The translations under genes were made by a program, and so were the position numbers. The notes beneath the pieces were generated by a model. That model was not told the origin of the DNA and did no database searches. It was given only the letters and a program-made list of their open reading frames with translations. Of a stretch of 64,000 nt of DNA, positions 34,768 to 43,843 are shown piece by piece. This stretch comes from CAYPAV01 sp964408805. GTDB lineage: Bacteria > Pseudomonadota > Alphaproteobacteria > UBA8366. Within the stretch, counting starts at the first letter, position 1, and every line of letters begins with the position of its first letter. The DNA is taken from assembly GCA_964408805.1 (NCBI GenBank), contig CAYPAV010000018.1, positions 40,409-104,408 on the forward strand. Direction: 5' to 3'.

Positions 34768-34879
34768 CGTTCGCTCCCTTTTCCGATTCGCGCCGCGCCA
34801 AAGTTTATTTCCTGGAAAATAACTATGTCGCGAATGCCGGAGCCCTAATCCCCGATGCGAACTCTTGGCTCCGCCGTCG

Positions 34880-36055
34880 TCATCGCCCGAGCGCCTTTAT
34901 CCGTTCGGCGGCGCCCGGCACACCCCCCGCCGCGGCCTTTCGATACCAATCGAGGGCGCGGGCGCGGTCCTTGGTCACGCCGGCACCGGTCTCGTACATC
35001 ACCGCGAGATTGTACTGGGCGGCCGCGACACCCTGCTCGGCCGCCTTGGCGAACCAGATCGCAGCCTGCTCGTCATCGCGGGGAATGCCTTGGCCCGCGC
35101 GATACATCGTGGCGAGAACATATTCCGCCACGGCGAGCCCCTGAGCCGCCGCTTTCAAATGGTTTTCGGCGGCACGTGCCGGATCCTTCGGGACGCCGCG
35201 GCCAAGACGATACATTTCGCCGAGCGTGAACAGCGCCTTTGGATGGCCCGCCGCCGCCGCCCTTCGAAACCAGTCGGTCGCGCGGTCGGCGTTCTCCGCC
35301 ATCCCTCGCCCCTTGGCGTTCATCACGCCGAGAGCATATTGCGCACCCACGATGTCCTTGGCCGCAGCTTTGCGATAGAAGCCAACCGCCTTCGCCAAGT
35401 CGGGTGCCACGCCGGTGCCCGCTTCATGAAGCCGTCCCAAATTGTAGAGCGCCGAGCCTTCCCCTTGGGCCGCCGCCTTCGCCCACCAGCGGCCGGCCGC
35501 CGCGAGGTCCCGCGCCACGCCAATGCCGGACGCATAGAGTAGCCCAAGACTGGTCTGCGCCGGCGCGTGGCCTTGAACGGCGGCCTTCAGATGCCAGAGA
35601 AAAGCCGCCCCCGGATCCGCAACCACGCCGCGCCCGGATCCCAGCATCAAAGCCAAATTGTGCGCCGCCTCCACTAGACCCTGATCCGCCGCCTTACGGT
35701 ACCAGCGGACGGCCGCCGCCAGATCGACGGCGCCGCCGTGACCTCGTTCCAACAGGTAGGCCAGGATGTTCTGGGCCAGGGCCAGGTCTTGCTCGGCGAC
35801 CGCGTGAATCCAGCGTCGGGCGGCATCGGCGTCGAGCGCAACCCCCTCGCCCTTCCAATAGGCGAGCCCGACCGCGTATTGCGCCCTGGCATCGCCCTTC
35901 TCCGCAAGCGGCCGCCAGATCGAAACCGCGACGACCAGCTCGCCCCGCTCATAGGCATCGAGACCGGCGTTGAAATCCGTGTCGGCGGCGCGGCCAACCG
36001 CAGTCAGGAACAGGAAAATCGCAGTAAACCAAGAAAATCGTCGCATCGGGATCAT
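34880..36055 (-). CDS. exported Sel1-repeat (SLR) protein
   Basis: About 391 residues: a signal peptide (MRRFSWFTAIFLFLTAVGRA) and ten Sel1-like repeats of ~36 residues, each with the A-x-x-x-LG/Y-x-x-G-x-G-V pattern (for example YAVGLAYWKGEGVALD, YNLGRLHEAGTGVAPD, FTLGEMYRLGRGVPKD). SLR proteins form solenoids for protein-protein contacts, often in envelope regulation. ATGs at 36055 and 36046 are both possible; one at 36082 would put charged residues before the signal peptide. Confidence 0.87.
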   Translation of the reverse strand: MIPMRRFSWFTAIFLFLTAVGRAADTDFNAGLDAYERGELVVAVSIWRPLAEKGDARAQYAVGLAYWKGEGVALDADAARRWIHAVAEQDLALAQNILAYLLERGHGGAVDLAAAVRWYRKAADQGLVEAAHNLALMLGSGRGVVADPGAAFLWHLKAAVQGHAPAQTSLGLLYASGIGVARDLAAAGRWWAKAAAQGEGSALYNLGRLHEAGTGVAPDLAKAVGFYRKAAAKDIVGAQYALGVMNAKGRGMAENADRATDWFRRAAAAGHPKALFTLGEMYRLGRGVPKDPARAAENHLKAAAQGLAVAEYVLATMYRAGQGIPRDDEQAAIWFAKAAEQGVAAAQYNLAVMYETGAGVTKDRARALDWYRKAAAGGVPGAAERIKALGR

Positions 36056-36209
36056 CTTATCGGGAAGTGGCCATTCTTCCACTCACGCGGCGGCGATGCA
36101 ACGAAGCCACCCGCTTGTTCGTCGATTGCCATCGTCTGGCAAGAAGGGCTCGCAAGGTCCGGTCGAATTGCTTATAAGAGCGTCGAAGAGGGAGGATGGG
36201 AATAGCAGA

Positions 36210-36890
36210 ATGATGCGGATTAACGCGGATTACGCCGAGCGAGTGGTGATCGATACCAACACGCGCGATTGGGTGCCGACGCCGTGGATCGGTGTTTACC
36301 GCATGATGCTGGACCGGATCGGCGATGAAGTGGCACTCGCGACGACGATCGTCCGCTACGCTCGGAACAGCAACGTCGAGGCCCATACCCATGACAAGGG
36401 CGAGGAATTCTTCGTCCTCGAAGGCGTCTTCGAGGACGAACACGGCAGTTATCCAGCCGGCACCTATGTCCGAAATCCGCCTGGTTCCCATCACACGCCG
36501 AAAAGCGAAGGCGGCTGCAAGATATTCGTGAAACTGCGCCATTTCGCCGAGGACGATGGCCGCCGGATCGTGATCGACACCAAAGCCGGCGAGTGGCAGC
36601 AGCGCGAGGAGCGGCCCGGACTCTCGACCCTTCCGCTTCACGAGCATGGCGCCGAACGGGTCTATTTGGTGCGATTCGAAGCGGGGGCGAAAGTCGATGA
36701 CGACCCGCATCCCGGCGGCGAGGAAGTGCTTGTCCTGGAAGGCGTTCTGAAGGACGAACACGGCACCTACCCGGCGGGAACCTGGCTCCGCCAGCCGGAC
36801 GGCAGCCGGCACGCCCCCCATAGCGAGGGAGGCTGCCTCCTGTGGGTGAAGCGGGGCCACCTGGACGGCGCGAACATCGACGCGCCCTAA
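36210..36890 (+). CDS. bicupin protein, ChrR-like cupin
   Basis: 226 residues with two tandem cupin domains (about 25-110 and 125-215). Metal-ligand patterns: EAHTHDKGEEFFVLEG with HH at PPGSHH in the first; DPHPGGEEVLVLEG with QPDGSRHAPH in the second. Both carry the DEHG(S/T)YPAGT insertion typical of ChrR-type anti-sigma cupin domains, but the zinc-binding anti-sigma domain is absent, so it is more likely an enzyme or binding protein. Six bp from the convergent gor stop. Confidence 0.85.
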   Translation: MMRINADYAERVVIDTNTRDWVPTPWIGVYRMMLDRIGDEVALATTIVRYARNSNVEAHTHDKGEEFFVLEGVFEDEHGSYPAGTYVRNPPGSHHTPKSEGGCKIFVKLRHFAEDDGRRIVIDTKAGEWQQREERPGLSTLPLHEHGAERVYLVRFEAGAKVDDDPHPGGEEVLVLEGVLKDEHGTYPAGTWLRQPDGSRHAPHSEGGCLLWVKRGHLDGANIDAP

Positions 36891-36896
36891 ACAGGC

Positions 36897-38273
36897 CTAT
36901 TCGGCGGCGCGGCGGGCGTCGTCGGGAACTTTCTCGCGCATGGTGACGAATTCCTCCGCCGCCGTCGGATGGATGCCGATAGTGGCATCGAACTGCGCCT
37001 TCGTGGCACCGCATTTAAGAGCGATGGCAATGCCCTGGGTGATCTCGCCCGCATCCGGACCCACCATATGAACGCCGATCACCTTGTCGCTTTCGGGCTC
37101 GACGATCATCTTCATCAAGGTTCGCTCGTCACGGCCCGTCAGCGTGTGTTTCAGGGCCTTGAAGTCGGAAACATAGATATCCACCCTTCCGAAACGGTCC
37201 CGCGCCTCGGCCTCGGTCAGCCCGACGGTGCCGATATTGGGCTGGCTGAAGACCGCGGTCGCGACATTCTCGTAATCGACGGCGACGCGCTGGTCGTCGA
37301 AGAGATTTCGGGTCACCGCCATCCCCTCGTCGAGCGCCACCGGCGTCAGCTGCATCCGGTCGATGACGTCGCCGATCGCATGAATCGACGGCACGGAAGT
37401 CTGAAAATAATCATCGACGACAACGGCGCCGTTTTCCCGAAGCTCGACGCCCGCGGCCTCGAGCCCGAGCCCCGCCGTGTTGGGTGCCCGCCCGGTGGCA
37501 TACAGCACGACATCGGTCTCGATCCCGCTCCCGTCCTCAAGCTCGGCGGTAAGGCGATCGCCGGCCTTCTCGATCCGCGCCACATTGGCGTTGAAACGAA
37601 GATCGACACCCTGCTTCCGCATCTCGTCAGCAAGGAAATGGCGGACGTCGTCGTCGAAACCGCGGAGAAAGTGCGGCCCTCTGTAGAGCTCGGTCACCTC
37701 GACGCCGAGACCGTGAAACACACCCGTCAGTTCGACCGCGATATAGCCGCCGCCGACGACGACCGCGCGTTCGGGCCAATGTTCCATATGGAAGAACTCG
37801 TTCGAGGTGATGGCGTGTTCCTTGCCCGGAATATCGGGTACGACGGGCCAACCGCCGGTCGCGACCAGGATGTGGCGCGCACTCACCTCGCGGCCCGCGA
37901 CCGCGACCGCATGGGGACCCGCGATGGTGGCCCGCGCCTTGATCACCTCGACCCCGGCATTGCCGAGCATACTGTCGTAGATGCCGTTCAGGCGCCCGAT
38001 CTCCTTGTCCTTGTTGTCGCGGAGTGTTGGCCAGTCGAAACTGCGCGGCCCGACCGTCCAGCCGTAAGCGGCGGCATCCTCGAAATCATGGGCGTAGTGC
38101 GAGGCGTAGACGAAGAGTTTCTTCGGGATGCAGCCGACATTGACGCAGGTCCCGCCCATGAAGCGATCCTCGGCGACGGCGACCTTGGCGCCAAAATTGG
38201 ACGCGAACCGCGCCGCCCGAACGCCGCCCGAACCGGCCCCGATGATGAACAGATCGTAATCGTATTCCGCCAT
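36897..38273 (-). CDS. gor: glutathione-disulfide reductase
   Basis: 458-residue FAD disulfide oxidoreductase. FAD motif [17 protein letters not shown], redox-active pair in [18 protein letters not shown] domain with [13 protein letters not shown], second FAD motif [11 protein letters not shown], and the C-terminal interface with the catalytic His in [12 protein letters not shown]. Reduces glutathione disulfide with NADPH. The start at MAEYDYDLF (38273) is chosen; a longer frame to 38363 lacks support. Confidence 0.95.
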   Translation of the reverse strand: MAEYDYDLFIIGAGSGGVRAARFASNFGAKVAVAEDRFMGGTCVNVGCIPKKLFVYASHYAHDFEDAAAYGWTVGPRSFDWPTLRDNKDKEIGRLNGIYDSMLGNAGVEVIKARATIAGPHAVAVAGREVSARHILVATGGWPVVPDIPGKEHAITSNEFFHMEHWPERAVVVGGGYIAVELTGVFHGLGVEVTELYRGPHFLRGFDDDVRHFLADEMRKQGVDLRFNANVARIEKAGDRLTAELEDGSGIETDVVLYATGRAPNTAGLGLEAAGVELRENGAVVVDDYFQTSVPSIHAIGDVIDRMQLTPVALDEGMAVTRNLFDDQRVAVDYENVATAVFSQPNIGTVGLTEAEARDRFGRVDIYVSDFKALKHTLTGRDERTLMKMIVEPESDKVIGVHMVGPDAGEITQGIAIALKCGATKAQFDATIGIHPTAAEEFVTMREKVPDDARRAAE

Positions 38274-38397
38274 GACGTCCCTCGTTTTCGCTGATCCCCG
38301 TTGGGCCCTTATATAGGGAGCTTGCGGCGGGATGAGAAGCGGTGGGACGTGTTTCCGCGCCATCGTAATCCACCGGCGACGGCGAGCGGCCCGGACA

Positions 38398-38430
38398 TTC
38401 TTGTAATTTTCAAGAAGACGCGACTAGTAT
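38398..38430 (+). promoter_or_regulatory. probable promoter with overlapping palindrome, upstream of PAS_5 gene
   Basis: TTGTAA (38401-38406), 18-bp spacer, TAGTAT (38425-38430), about 30 bp before the coding start. An exact inverted repeat TTCTTG-TAATTTT-CAAGAA (38398-38416) covers the -35 box, a position suited to a repressor or activator site. Confidence 0.45.
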
Positions 38431-38460
38431 GTCGGTATTCAAGTATGTAGGACGGCGGGA

Positions 38461-38994
38461 TTGTCGGAACCTTTCTCCACGATCATTGAGGATGCGTCCA
38501 CGCTTGAGGACGGCATCCATCGTGCATTGTTTCAATATTGGAACGATATTCGCGGGCGCCAGCCCCTCCCGCGATGGGAGGCGTTCGACGTAACCGCGCT
38601 TCCCGGCGCGGTTCTGCCGCATCTGATCATCCTCGATGTCGTCGCGAAGGAGCCGCCCGAGTTCCGGTTTCGACTTGCGGGCACGCATTTCGACCGGTTC
38701 AACGGGTTCTACGCGACCGGCAAACTGTTATCGGAAGTACCGTTGTCTCACACCCAGCTGCTCATCGAGGAACTGATGCGCAGTGTCGACTTCGACGAAC
38801 CCCGTTATTCCTCGGGGCAATTTCTTACCGAGGACAAGGTGTTTAGATCCGTCAAGCGGATCGTGCTGCCGATGTCGGTGTCGGGCAAGGAAACCGACTC
38901 CCTTCTCATTGCGACCATATTCGTTTTGCCGGGCAACAAGCGGAAGATCGTCACTCGCCTTGGTGCGCGGCAAAGTTTGACATCCGCCGACTGA
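38461..38994 (+). CDS. PAS_5-family (DUF1457-like) PAS-fold protein
   Basis: 177 residues, single PAS-like domain: FQYWNDIRGRQPLPRWEAFD, LPGAVLPHLIILDV, EFRFRLAGTHFDRFNG and a final VKRIVLPMSVSG / DSLLIATIF pair of strands. PAS_5 proteins are common in Rhodospirillales, often in several copies, without known ligands. The start codon is TTG at 38461; no ATG is in frame close by. Confidence 0.78.
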   Translation: MSEPFSTIIEDASTLEDGIHRALFQYWNDIRGRQPLPRWEAFDVTALPGAVLPHLIILDVVAKEPPEFRFRLAGTHFDRFNGFYATGKLLSEVPLSHTQLLIEELMRSVDFDEPRYSSGQFLTEDKVFRSVKRIVLPMSVSGKETDSLLIATIFVLPGNKRKIVTRLGARQSLTSAD

Positions 38995-39323
38995 TGTCGT
39001 GACCGCCGCGATGACGGTATCGAGATACTCCCATTAAGAAATCGTTAGGCATTTTCTGCGACTCTGTCGCGGCTGGATAAAGAGCACGCGGAGCTTCCCC
39101 ATGGCAAAGGTCGAGAAGGGTAGCGATGTCCGGGTCCCAGCCTCCATGCCGGATACCTAGTGGCTTTATACCAACATAAGACTTATTCGCAATGTCGAAA
39201 CCATAAGAAAAGGATAGTAAATTATGTTTCATTACCTCTATTTGTTGTTAAACGAGTTGATCCAAGAAGTTTAAGCTTTATTAAACAATCTAAAATTGTG
39301 AAACGGGGCTCTGGGCTACCTGG
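38995..39323. other. intergenic region, AT-rich, no gene seen
   Basis: 329 bp between the PAS_5 gene and the minus-strand dioxygenase stop. The last 120 bp are AT-rich. A 93-codon minus-strand frame (38951-39232) overlaps the PAS_5 gene and has no recognisable features. No terminator stem with a U-run was found. Confidence 0.5.
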
Positions 39324-40154
39324 TCAGTAAGGCACTTCGCCTTCCAACAGCACCCGGTGCATCACCCGGCCTGCCTGCAAATCGTAGTCATCATGGGCAA
39401 GGTGGAGGGTCGCGCGATTGTCGAAGAAGGCGAGGTCGCCCGGGCGCCATTGGTGGCGATAGCTGATCTCGGGCTCAATTACGCGGGCCAGCAGCGCGTT
39501 CACGAAATCCAGGCTCTCCGCCGGTTCCATCCCCTCGATCCGGTCGATCTTGCCGGGATGGCAGTAGATCCCCTTGCGGCCCGTATCGGGATGGGTGCGG
39601 ATGAAGGGGTGGATCTGGGCCTCGCCGAATCGCACTTTGTCGGCGTCGCTGACATAGCCATAGTCCTCGATCCGGTTGACCGTCCGCAGCTGGGCGAGCG
39701 CCGCCTGCTCGGCCGCCGGCAGGCGATCATAGGCGATCTGCATGTTGACGAAGCTGGTGTCGCCGCCCTCGGGCGGCAGTTTCACCGCATAGAGGATGGT
39801 GTATTTCGGCGGCCGGGCATGGTTGGTGTGGTCGCTGTGCCAATCGCGCGACCCCGTCGGCACGATGCGCCCGTCGGGTCCCGGCGGCAGCTTGGTACTG
39901 TCGAGGACGGCGATCTCGGGATGGTCCGCCATCAACATGTTCGAGAGGTGCTGCTCCATCGTGTCGCCGAACAGCCGGACCGCGGACAGGAGCGCCGCCG
40001 GATCGAGCTTCTGATCCCGGACCACCATCACCAAGTGGTCGGTCATCGCCGTCTTCAGCGCCGCCAGATCCTCGGCCGCCACCGACCCCGAAAGATCGAC
40101 CCCCGCTGCCTCGACGCCAAGGGAGTCCGTGAGCGGGGTCAAGGCGAGCGACAT
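39324..40154 (-). CDS. TauD/TfdA-family Fe(II)/2-oxoglutarate dioxygenase
   Basis: 276 residues. Iron ligands: His and Asp of RDWHSDHTN and the distal His in NRATLHLAHDDYD; the Arg of RVMHRVLLEG would hold 2-oxoglutarate. PPEGGDTSFVNMQIAYD is a conserved TauD block. Start at MSLALTPLTD (40154); the longer frame to 40229 would overlap the divergent promoter. Divergent partner of a second TauD enzyme at 40247 with only 92 bp between them. Confidence 0.92.
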   Translation of the reverse strand: MSLALTPLTDSLGVEAAGVDLSGSVAAEDLAALKTAMTDHLVMVVRDQKLDPAALLSAVRLFGDTMEQHLSNMLMADHPEIAVLDSTKLPPGPDGRIVPTGSRDWHSDHTNHARPPKYTILYAVKLPPEGGDTSFVNMQIAYDRLPAAEQAALAQLRTVNRIEDYGYVSDADKVRFGEAQIHPFIRTHPDTGRKGIYCHPGKIDRIEGMEPAESLDFVNALLARVIEPEISYRHQWRPGDLAFFDNRATLHLAHDDYDLQAGRVMHRVLLEGEVPY

Positions 40155-40163
40155 GGCGGATCT

Positions 40164-40191
40164 CCAAACTGTTGCGGCCAAACTGTTGCGG
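40164..40191. repeat. perfect 14-bp tandem repeat between divergent dioxygenase genes
   Basis: CCAAACTGTTGCGG occurs at 40164-40177 and again immediately at 40178-40191. It lies 10 bp upstream of the minus-strand start, inside the 92-bp divergent region, a good place for a shared operator. Confidence 0.7.
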
Positions 40192-40246
40192 CTTGAAGTG
40201 ATGTATGGTGCGATCCCGAGTCCGACCACTATGGAGAACCGCCGCG

Positions 40247-41119
40247 ATGCCGCCGAGGGCCCTCACCGTCACACCAACCGACGCCGCAATCGGCGCCGTG
40301 GTCGAGGGCGTGGCCCTGAACCATCCGCCGGACCCGGAGACGCGGGACGCGCTGGAGGCGGCGCTGGAGCGGCACGGCGTGCTGATCTTTCCCGAGCAAT
40401 CGATCACGCCGGCGGAGCAGGTTGCCTTTTCTCGCACCTTCGGCCCGCTCGAGATCAACGCCACGATCGATGCCCGCCTCCCGGAAGCACCCGAGGTCCT
40501 GGTGATCGGCAATACCGGCAAGCGCCCCATCACCTTCGCGCCGAAAGAGGGGAGCGACGATCTCGAATGGCACGCGGATCATATCCACCGGAAGGAGACG
40601 GCGCGGGCTTCGTTGCTCTATGGCCTGGACGTACCGCCGGAAGGCGGCGACACCCTCTTCGCCTGCATGTACGGCGCCTATGACGCGCTGACGCCGGCGG
40701 AGAAGGCGGAATGCGAGACGTTGGAAGTCATTCATTCGGTCGCGGGGCTTCGTGCCTTCGTCCGCGAGAATGCCGACCAGTACGACTACGAAGACGGCGC
40801 ACACGATCCCCTGCCCGACGCCGTGACCTGGCCGCTGGTGCGCCGTCACCCGCGAAGCGGCCGCCCAGCCCTCTATTTCGGCGCCAAGATTTCGGTCGGC
40901 ATCGTCGGCTGGCCCGACGAAAAGGGCCGACGCTTCATCCAAGACCTTACCGCCCACGCGACCCGGGAGCGCTTCCGCTATCGCCACCGCTGGCGGAAGC
41001 ACGACGTGCTGCTCTGGGACAACCGCCGGGTCCTGCATGCGGCGACCCCCTTCGACATGGCGGCGCACACCCGTCGGCTGCACCGAACGACGCTGCGGGA
41101 GACCGAGGCGGTACGTTGA
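40247..41119 (+). CDS. TauD/TfdA-family Fe(II)/2-oxoglutarate dioxygenase
   Basis: 290 residues. HxD is in EWHADHIHRKE, the distal His in DNRRVLHAATPFD, and the 2-oxoglutarate Arg in RRLHRTTLRE. VPPEGGDTLFACMYGAYD is the family block after the HxD. Start MPPRALTVTP (40247) is preferred over an ATG at 40205 inside the operator region. Its relation to the divergent gene is paralogy at the family level only, so the two probably hydroxylate different or successive substrates. Confidence 0.92.
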   Translation: MPPRALTVTPTDAAIGAVVEGVALNHPPDPETRDALEAALERHGVLIFPEQSITPAEQVAFSRTFGPLEINATIDARLPEAPEVLVIGNTGKRPITFAPKEGSDDLEWHADHIHRKETARASLLYGLDVPPEGGDTLFACMYGAYDALTPAEKAECETLEVIHSVAGLRAFVRENADQYDYEDGAHDPLPDAVTWPLVRRHPRSGRPALYFGAKISVGIVGWPDEKGRRFIQDLTAHATRERFRYRHRWRKHDVLLWDNRRVLHAATPFDMAAHTRRLHRTTLRETEAVR

Positions 41120-41238
41120 CGGCCAAACGCACTTGGTCGGCCCGTAGCGACAATGTGATCGCTTTGACGCTGCGGCGCGGGCCGTTTTGTGGCACTATTC
41201 CCCTACGCCATCGAATGGGAATTTCGGAGGATCGGAAG

Positions 41239-42054
41239 ATGTGGACATCGATCAAGGCCATCGCGATCACTTTCACACTGGCCTTCGCTCTGACGGCCGG
41301 CTTGGAGCCGGCGAGCGCCGCACCGCAAGTCCTGGCGCTGATCCAGAGCGACGGGAAGATCGACCTGACCTGCAATGAGGGTAAATGCAGCGCCGAGTTT
41401 TCCAGCTTCTGCCTGCAATCCGATCGTTTCTCGCCCCGCGCCGGGACGCGCTACAACCTGGTCGGCGATGCCGATATCCAACTTCACGGGATCACCAGGG
41501 AGGGCCTGGAGATCGCGCTGGATGCGGCAAAATACCTGAAGTTCGAATCCATCCGCACCCATCTCGCGGTCCGCGCCAGCGTGCCGGAAGCGGAGATGGC
41601 GCGCCTCGGCCTGGTAAAGGTCACGATGTCGGTCGGCAAGCACGCCTCGCTGGCCCCGGCACCGGTTCCGGGCGACTCGAACCCGCTGACCGAGCTGAAG
41701 ATCCGGTTCGCCGCCGATAGTCTCCGTCAGGTGGGCGCCGGCTTCATCGACGCCAATGGCGGCCGCATGGCGGCGGCCCACATCACCGGCCGCCTGATCA
41801 ACCGCCTGCCCCAACGCGGCAATCCGGACCTGGACGAGCTGCCGGACCTCTGGCGGGGCGCCCTGAACAAGCCGGGCACCGCCGCGCCCAAATCTGGCGC
41901 CGAACGGATGGCCCGCGACGCCCTGAATTTCTGCGAATTCGCGGTCCGCCGAAACAACATCGGCAACCTCCGCCGCTGCCTACAGACCCAGCACGACGCC
42001 TTCATCAATTTCCTGAACGCGGAATACTGGCAGGCGATCCGGACGGGGAGTTAG
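41239..42054 (+). CDS. secreted protein of unknown function
   Basis: 271 residues with a clear signal peptide (MWTSIKAIAITFTLAFAL, cleavage near PASAAPQ). The mature part contains a Cys-rich segment near its start (DLTCNEGKCSAEFSSFCLQ) and further Cys near the end (FCEFAV, RRCLQT), suggesting disulphides. No catalytic motif recognised. A ribosome site (GGAGG, 41226-41230) fixes the ATG, and an intrinsic terminator follows at 42072-42101. Confidence 0.82.
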   Translation: MWTSIKAIAITFTLAFALTAGLEPASAAPQVLALIQSDGKIDLTCNEGKCSAEFSSFCLQSDRFSPRAGTRYNLVGDADIQLHGITREGLEIALDAAKYLKFESIRTHLAVRASVPEAEMARLGLVKVTMSVGKHASLAPAPVPGDSNPLTELKIRFAADSLRQVGAGFIDANGGRMAAAHITGRLINRLPQRGNPDLDELPDLWRGALNKPGTAAPKSGAERMARDALNFCEFAVRRNNIGNLRRCLQTQHDAFINFLNAEYWQAIRTGS

Positions 42055-42071
42055 GGGGAGAAGTCCCCCCC

Positions 42072-42101
42072 CCCCTCTCCCGCAAGCGGTAGAGGGGTTT
42101 T
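42072..42101 (+). terminator. rho-independent terminator after the secreted-protein gene
   Basis: CCCCTCT (42072-42078) pairs with AGAGGGG (42091-42097), with an inner CCG/CGG stem and small loop, followed by TTTT. It is preceded by an unusual run of ten or more C. Confidence 0.8.
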
Positions 42102-42165
42102 AGCATGCGGCCCGATCGCGATAATATGGGACCGCTCTTTCCCCCCAACAACCGGACACCGACCC

Positions 42166-42570
42166 ATGACCGATCGACCGACCCCCTTCCGCGGAATTCG
42201 CCATATCGCCTTCAAGGTTACCAACCTGGAGGAATGCGAGACGTTCTATAAAGAGGTCATGGGGATGGAGGTGCTGCACCGGGCGAATGAGAACCTGGTC
42301 TATCTCACCTGCGGCAACGACAACCTGTCGCTCTCGCGCGCGGCGTCGGCGGCGGAGGCCGGCGGCAATCTCGATCATTACGGCTTTATCGTGGACACCA
42401 ATCAGACGCTCGACGACTGGCATGCCTATATGCAAACAATCGACGTCAAGGTGCTCGACGCGCCCCACGATCACGCGGACGGGGCGCGGAGCTTCCATTG
42501 CGAGGACCCGGCGGGGAACGTCATCCAGCCGATCTACCACCCGGCGATCTCGGGCCAGGAATTCAGCTGA
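42166..42570 (+). CDS. VOC-family protein
   Basis: 134 residues: IRHIAFKVTNLEECETFYKE, VYLTCGNDNLSL, LDHYGFIVDT and FHCEDPAGNVIQPIYHP mark the two half-barrels. First and third ligands are His, but the last position is Gln (NVIQPI) instead of the usual Glu, so metal binding may be weak or different. It is followed 16 bp later by the convergent enolase-superfamily gene. Confidence 0.85.
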   Translation: MTDRPTPFRGIRHIAFKVTNLEECETFYKEVMGMEVLHRANENLVYLTCGNDNLSLSRAASAAEAGGNLDHYGFIVDTNQTLDDWHAYMQTIDVKVLDAPHDHADGARSFHCEDPAGNVIQPIYHPAISGQEFS

Positions 42571-42586
42571 GCACGACCGACCGCGC

Positions 42587-43681
42587 TCAGACCCGGTGCG
42601 AGGCCAGCTTGTCCCAATCGAAGACGACGCCATGCCCCGGACGGTCGGGCGCGGTGGCGTGGCCCTCCGTAATGGCGAGCGGGGTCTCGATGAAGCGGTC
42701 GAGGGCGAAACCGTGGATTTCGAGATAGGAGCTGTTGGGGACGGCGGCGAGCAGGTGGACGTGGAGGTCGTGGACCCCGTGCGAGGTGACGGGGAGGTTC
42801 CGCGCCTCGGCGAGGTGCGCCACCTTGAGCCAGACCGTAATCCCGCCGCAGGTCGCAAGGTCGGGCTCCGGGAAGGCGACGCCGCCGGCCGCGATCATGC
42901 GCTCGAACTCGTATAGTGTGTGAAAGTTCTCGCCGGTGGCGACCGGAAGACCGCCCGCCTGCATGATCCGGACGTGACCCTCGACGTCGTCGGGGATGGT
43001 CGGCTCCTCCAACCAGTAGACGTCGTGTGCCTGGAGTGCGCGGGCGGCACGGACGGCGCACTCGACGTCCCAGCCCATATTGGCATCGACCATCAGTGTC
43101 CGGTCCGGCCCCAAGAGGTCGCGCATCGCAGCGACGCGGGCGATATCCTCGGCGAGGGAGTCGCGTCCGAGCTTCATCTTTATCGCCTCGAAACCGTCGG
43201 CGAGGTTTTTGCGCGCCTGATCCAGCAGCCGGTCCGTCGGGAAGTGGAGATCGATACCGCCGGCATAGGCCGGGACGCGGGCGTCGTGGCCGCCGAGAAA
43301 GCGCCAGAGCGGCGTCGCCGCCCGCTTCGCCTTAAGGTCCCAGAGCGCCGTGTCGAGGGCGGCGATCGCGAAGGCGGCCGGGCCGCCGCGGCCGACGAAA
43401 TGCACTCCCCACCACATGCGTTCCCAGAGACGTTCGATCCGCCCCGCCACTTCGCCGACGAGAAGCGGTACCAGGTCGTCCGCGATCAGGGATCGGACGG
43501 CGCCCCCGCCCGCCCCCACCGTATAGGTATAGCCGAGACCCTCGGCGCCCTCGGCATCGCGGATCCGCGCGGTCACCAGCTCGAAATGGGAAATCTCGCC
43601 GTGGGTTGCATCGGAAAAGACGGTCGGCAGCGGGATGCGAAAATGGTCGGTCTCGATCGATTCGATGGCAGCTTCGGTCAT
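42587..43681 (-). CDS. mandelate racemase/muconate lactonizing enzyme family protein
   Basis: 364 residues of the enolase superfamily. Catalytic-barrel motifs: KMKLGRD (KxK) near 168, Asp in LMVDANMGWD, Glu in YWLEEPTIPDD, Glu in VATGENFHT, and His in TSHGVHDLHVH. The KxK plus distal His pair is the mandelate-racemase subgroup arrangement, so it probably dehydrates or epimerises a sugar or aromatic acid; substrate unknown. Confidence 0.92.
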   Translation of the reverse strand: MTEAAIESIETDHFRIPLPTVFSDATHGEISHFELVTARIRDAEGAEGLGYTYTVGAGGGAVRSLIADDLVPLLVGEVAGRIERLWERMWWGVHFVGRGGPAAFAIAALDTALWDLKAKRAATPLWRFLGGHDARVPAYAGGIDLHFPTDRLLDQARKNLADGFEAIKMKLGRDSLAEDIARVAAMRDLLGPDRTLMVDANMGWDVECAVRAARALQAHDVYWLEEPTIPDDVEGHVRIMQAGGLPVATGENFHTLYEFERMIAAGGVAFPEPDLATCGGITVWLKVAHLAEARNLPVTSHGVHDLHVHLLAAVPNSSYLEIHGFALDRFIETPLAITEGHATAPDRPGHGVVFDWDKLASHRV

Positions 43682-43765
43682 GGCACCGCCATCCTAGCGC
43701 GCTCGCGCCCCGGCGTCATATCCGGCGGCGCGGTTCCGTCGGCACATCGGCATGCCCGCCGTCGT

Positions 43766-43797
43766 GGGAGATGGTATCCTGGGGAGATGGTATCTTG
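43766..43797. repeat. 16-bp near-perfect tandem repeat upstream of acyl-CoA dehydrogenase
   Basis: GGGAGATGGTATCCTG (43766-43781) is followed directly by GGGAGATGGTATCTTG (43782-43797), one mismatch. It lies in the divergent region between the enolase-superfamily start and the acyl-CoA dehydrogenase start. Confidence 0.65.
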
Positions 43798-43843
43798 GGG
43801 GCACGAGCGCCCAGACGCCGAACGACATACGGGAGCCGGAACG

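Noticed and set aside
38951..39232. 93-codon minus-strand frame next to the PAS_5 gene
   Set aside because: Overlaps the PAS_5 3' end, no motif or ribosome site.
42065..42076. run of C as a possible sequencing artefact or phase-variable tract
   Set aside because: It lies between a stop codon and a terminator stem, outside coding sequence, so phase variation is unlikely; length error cannot be excluded.
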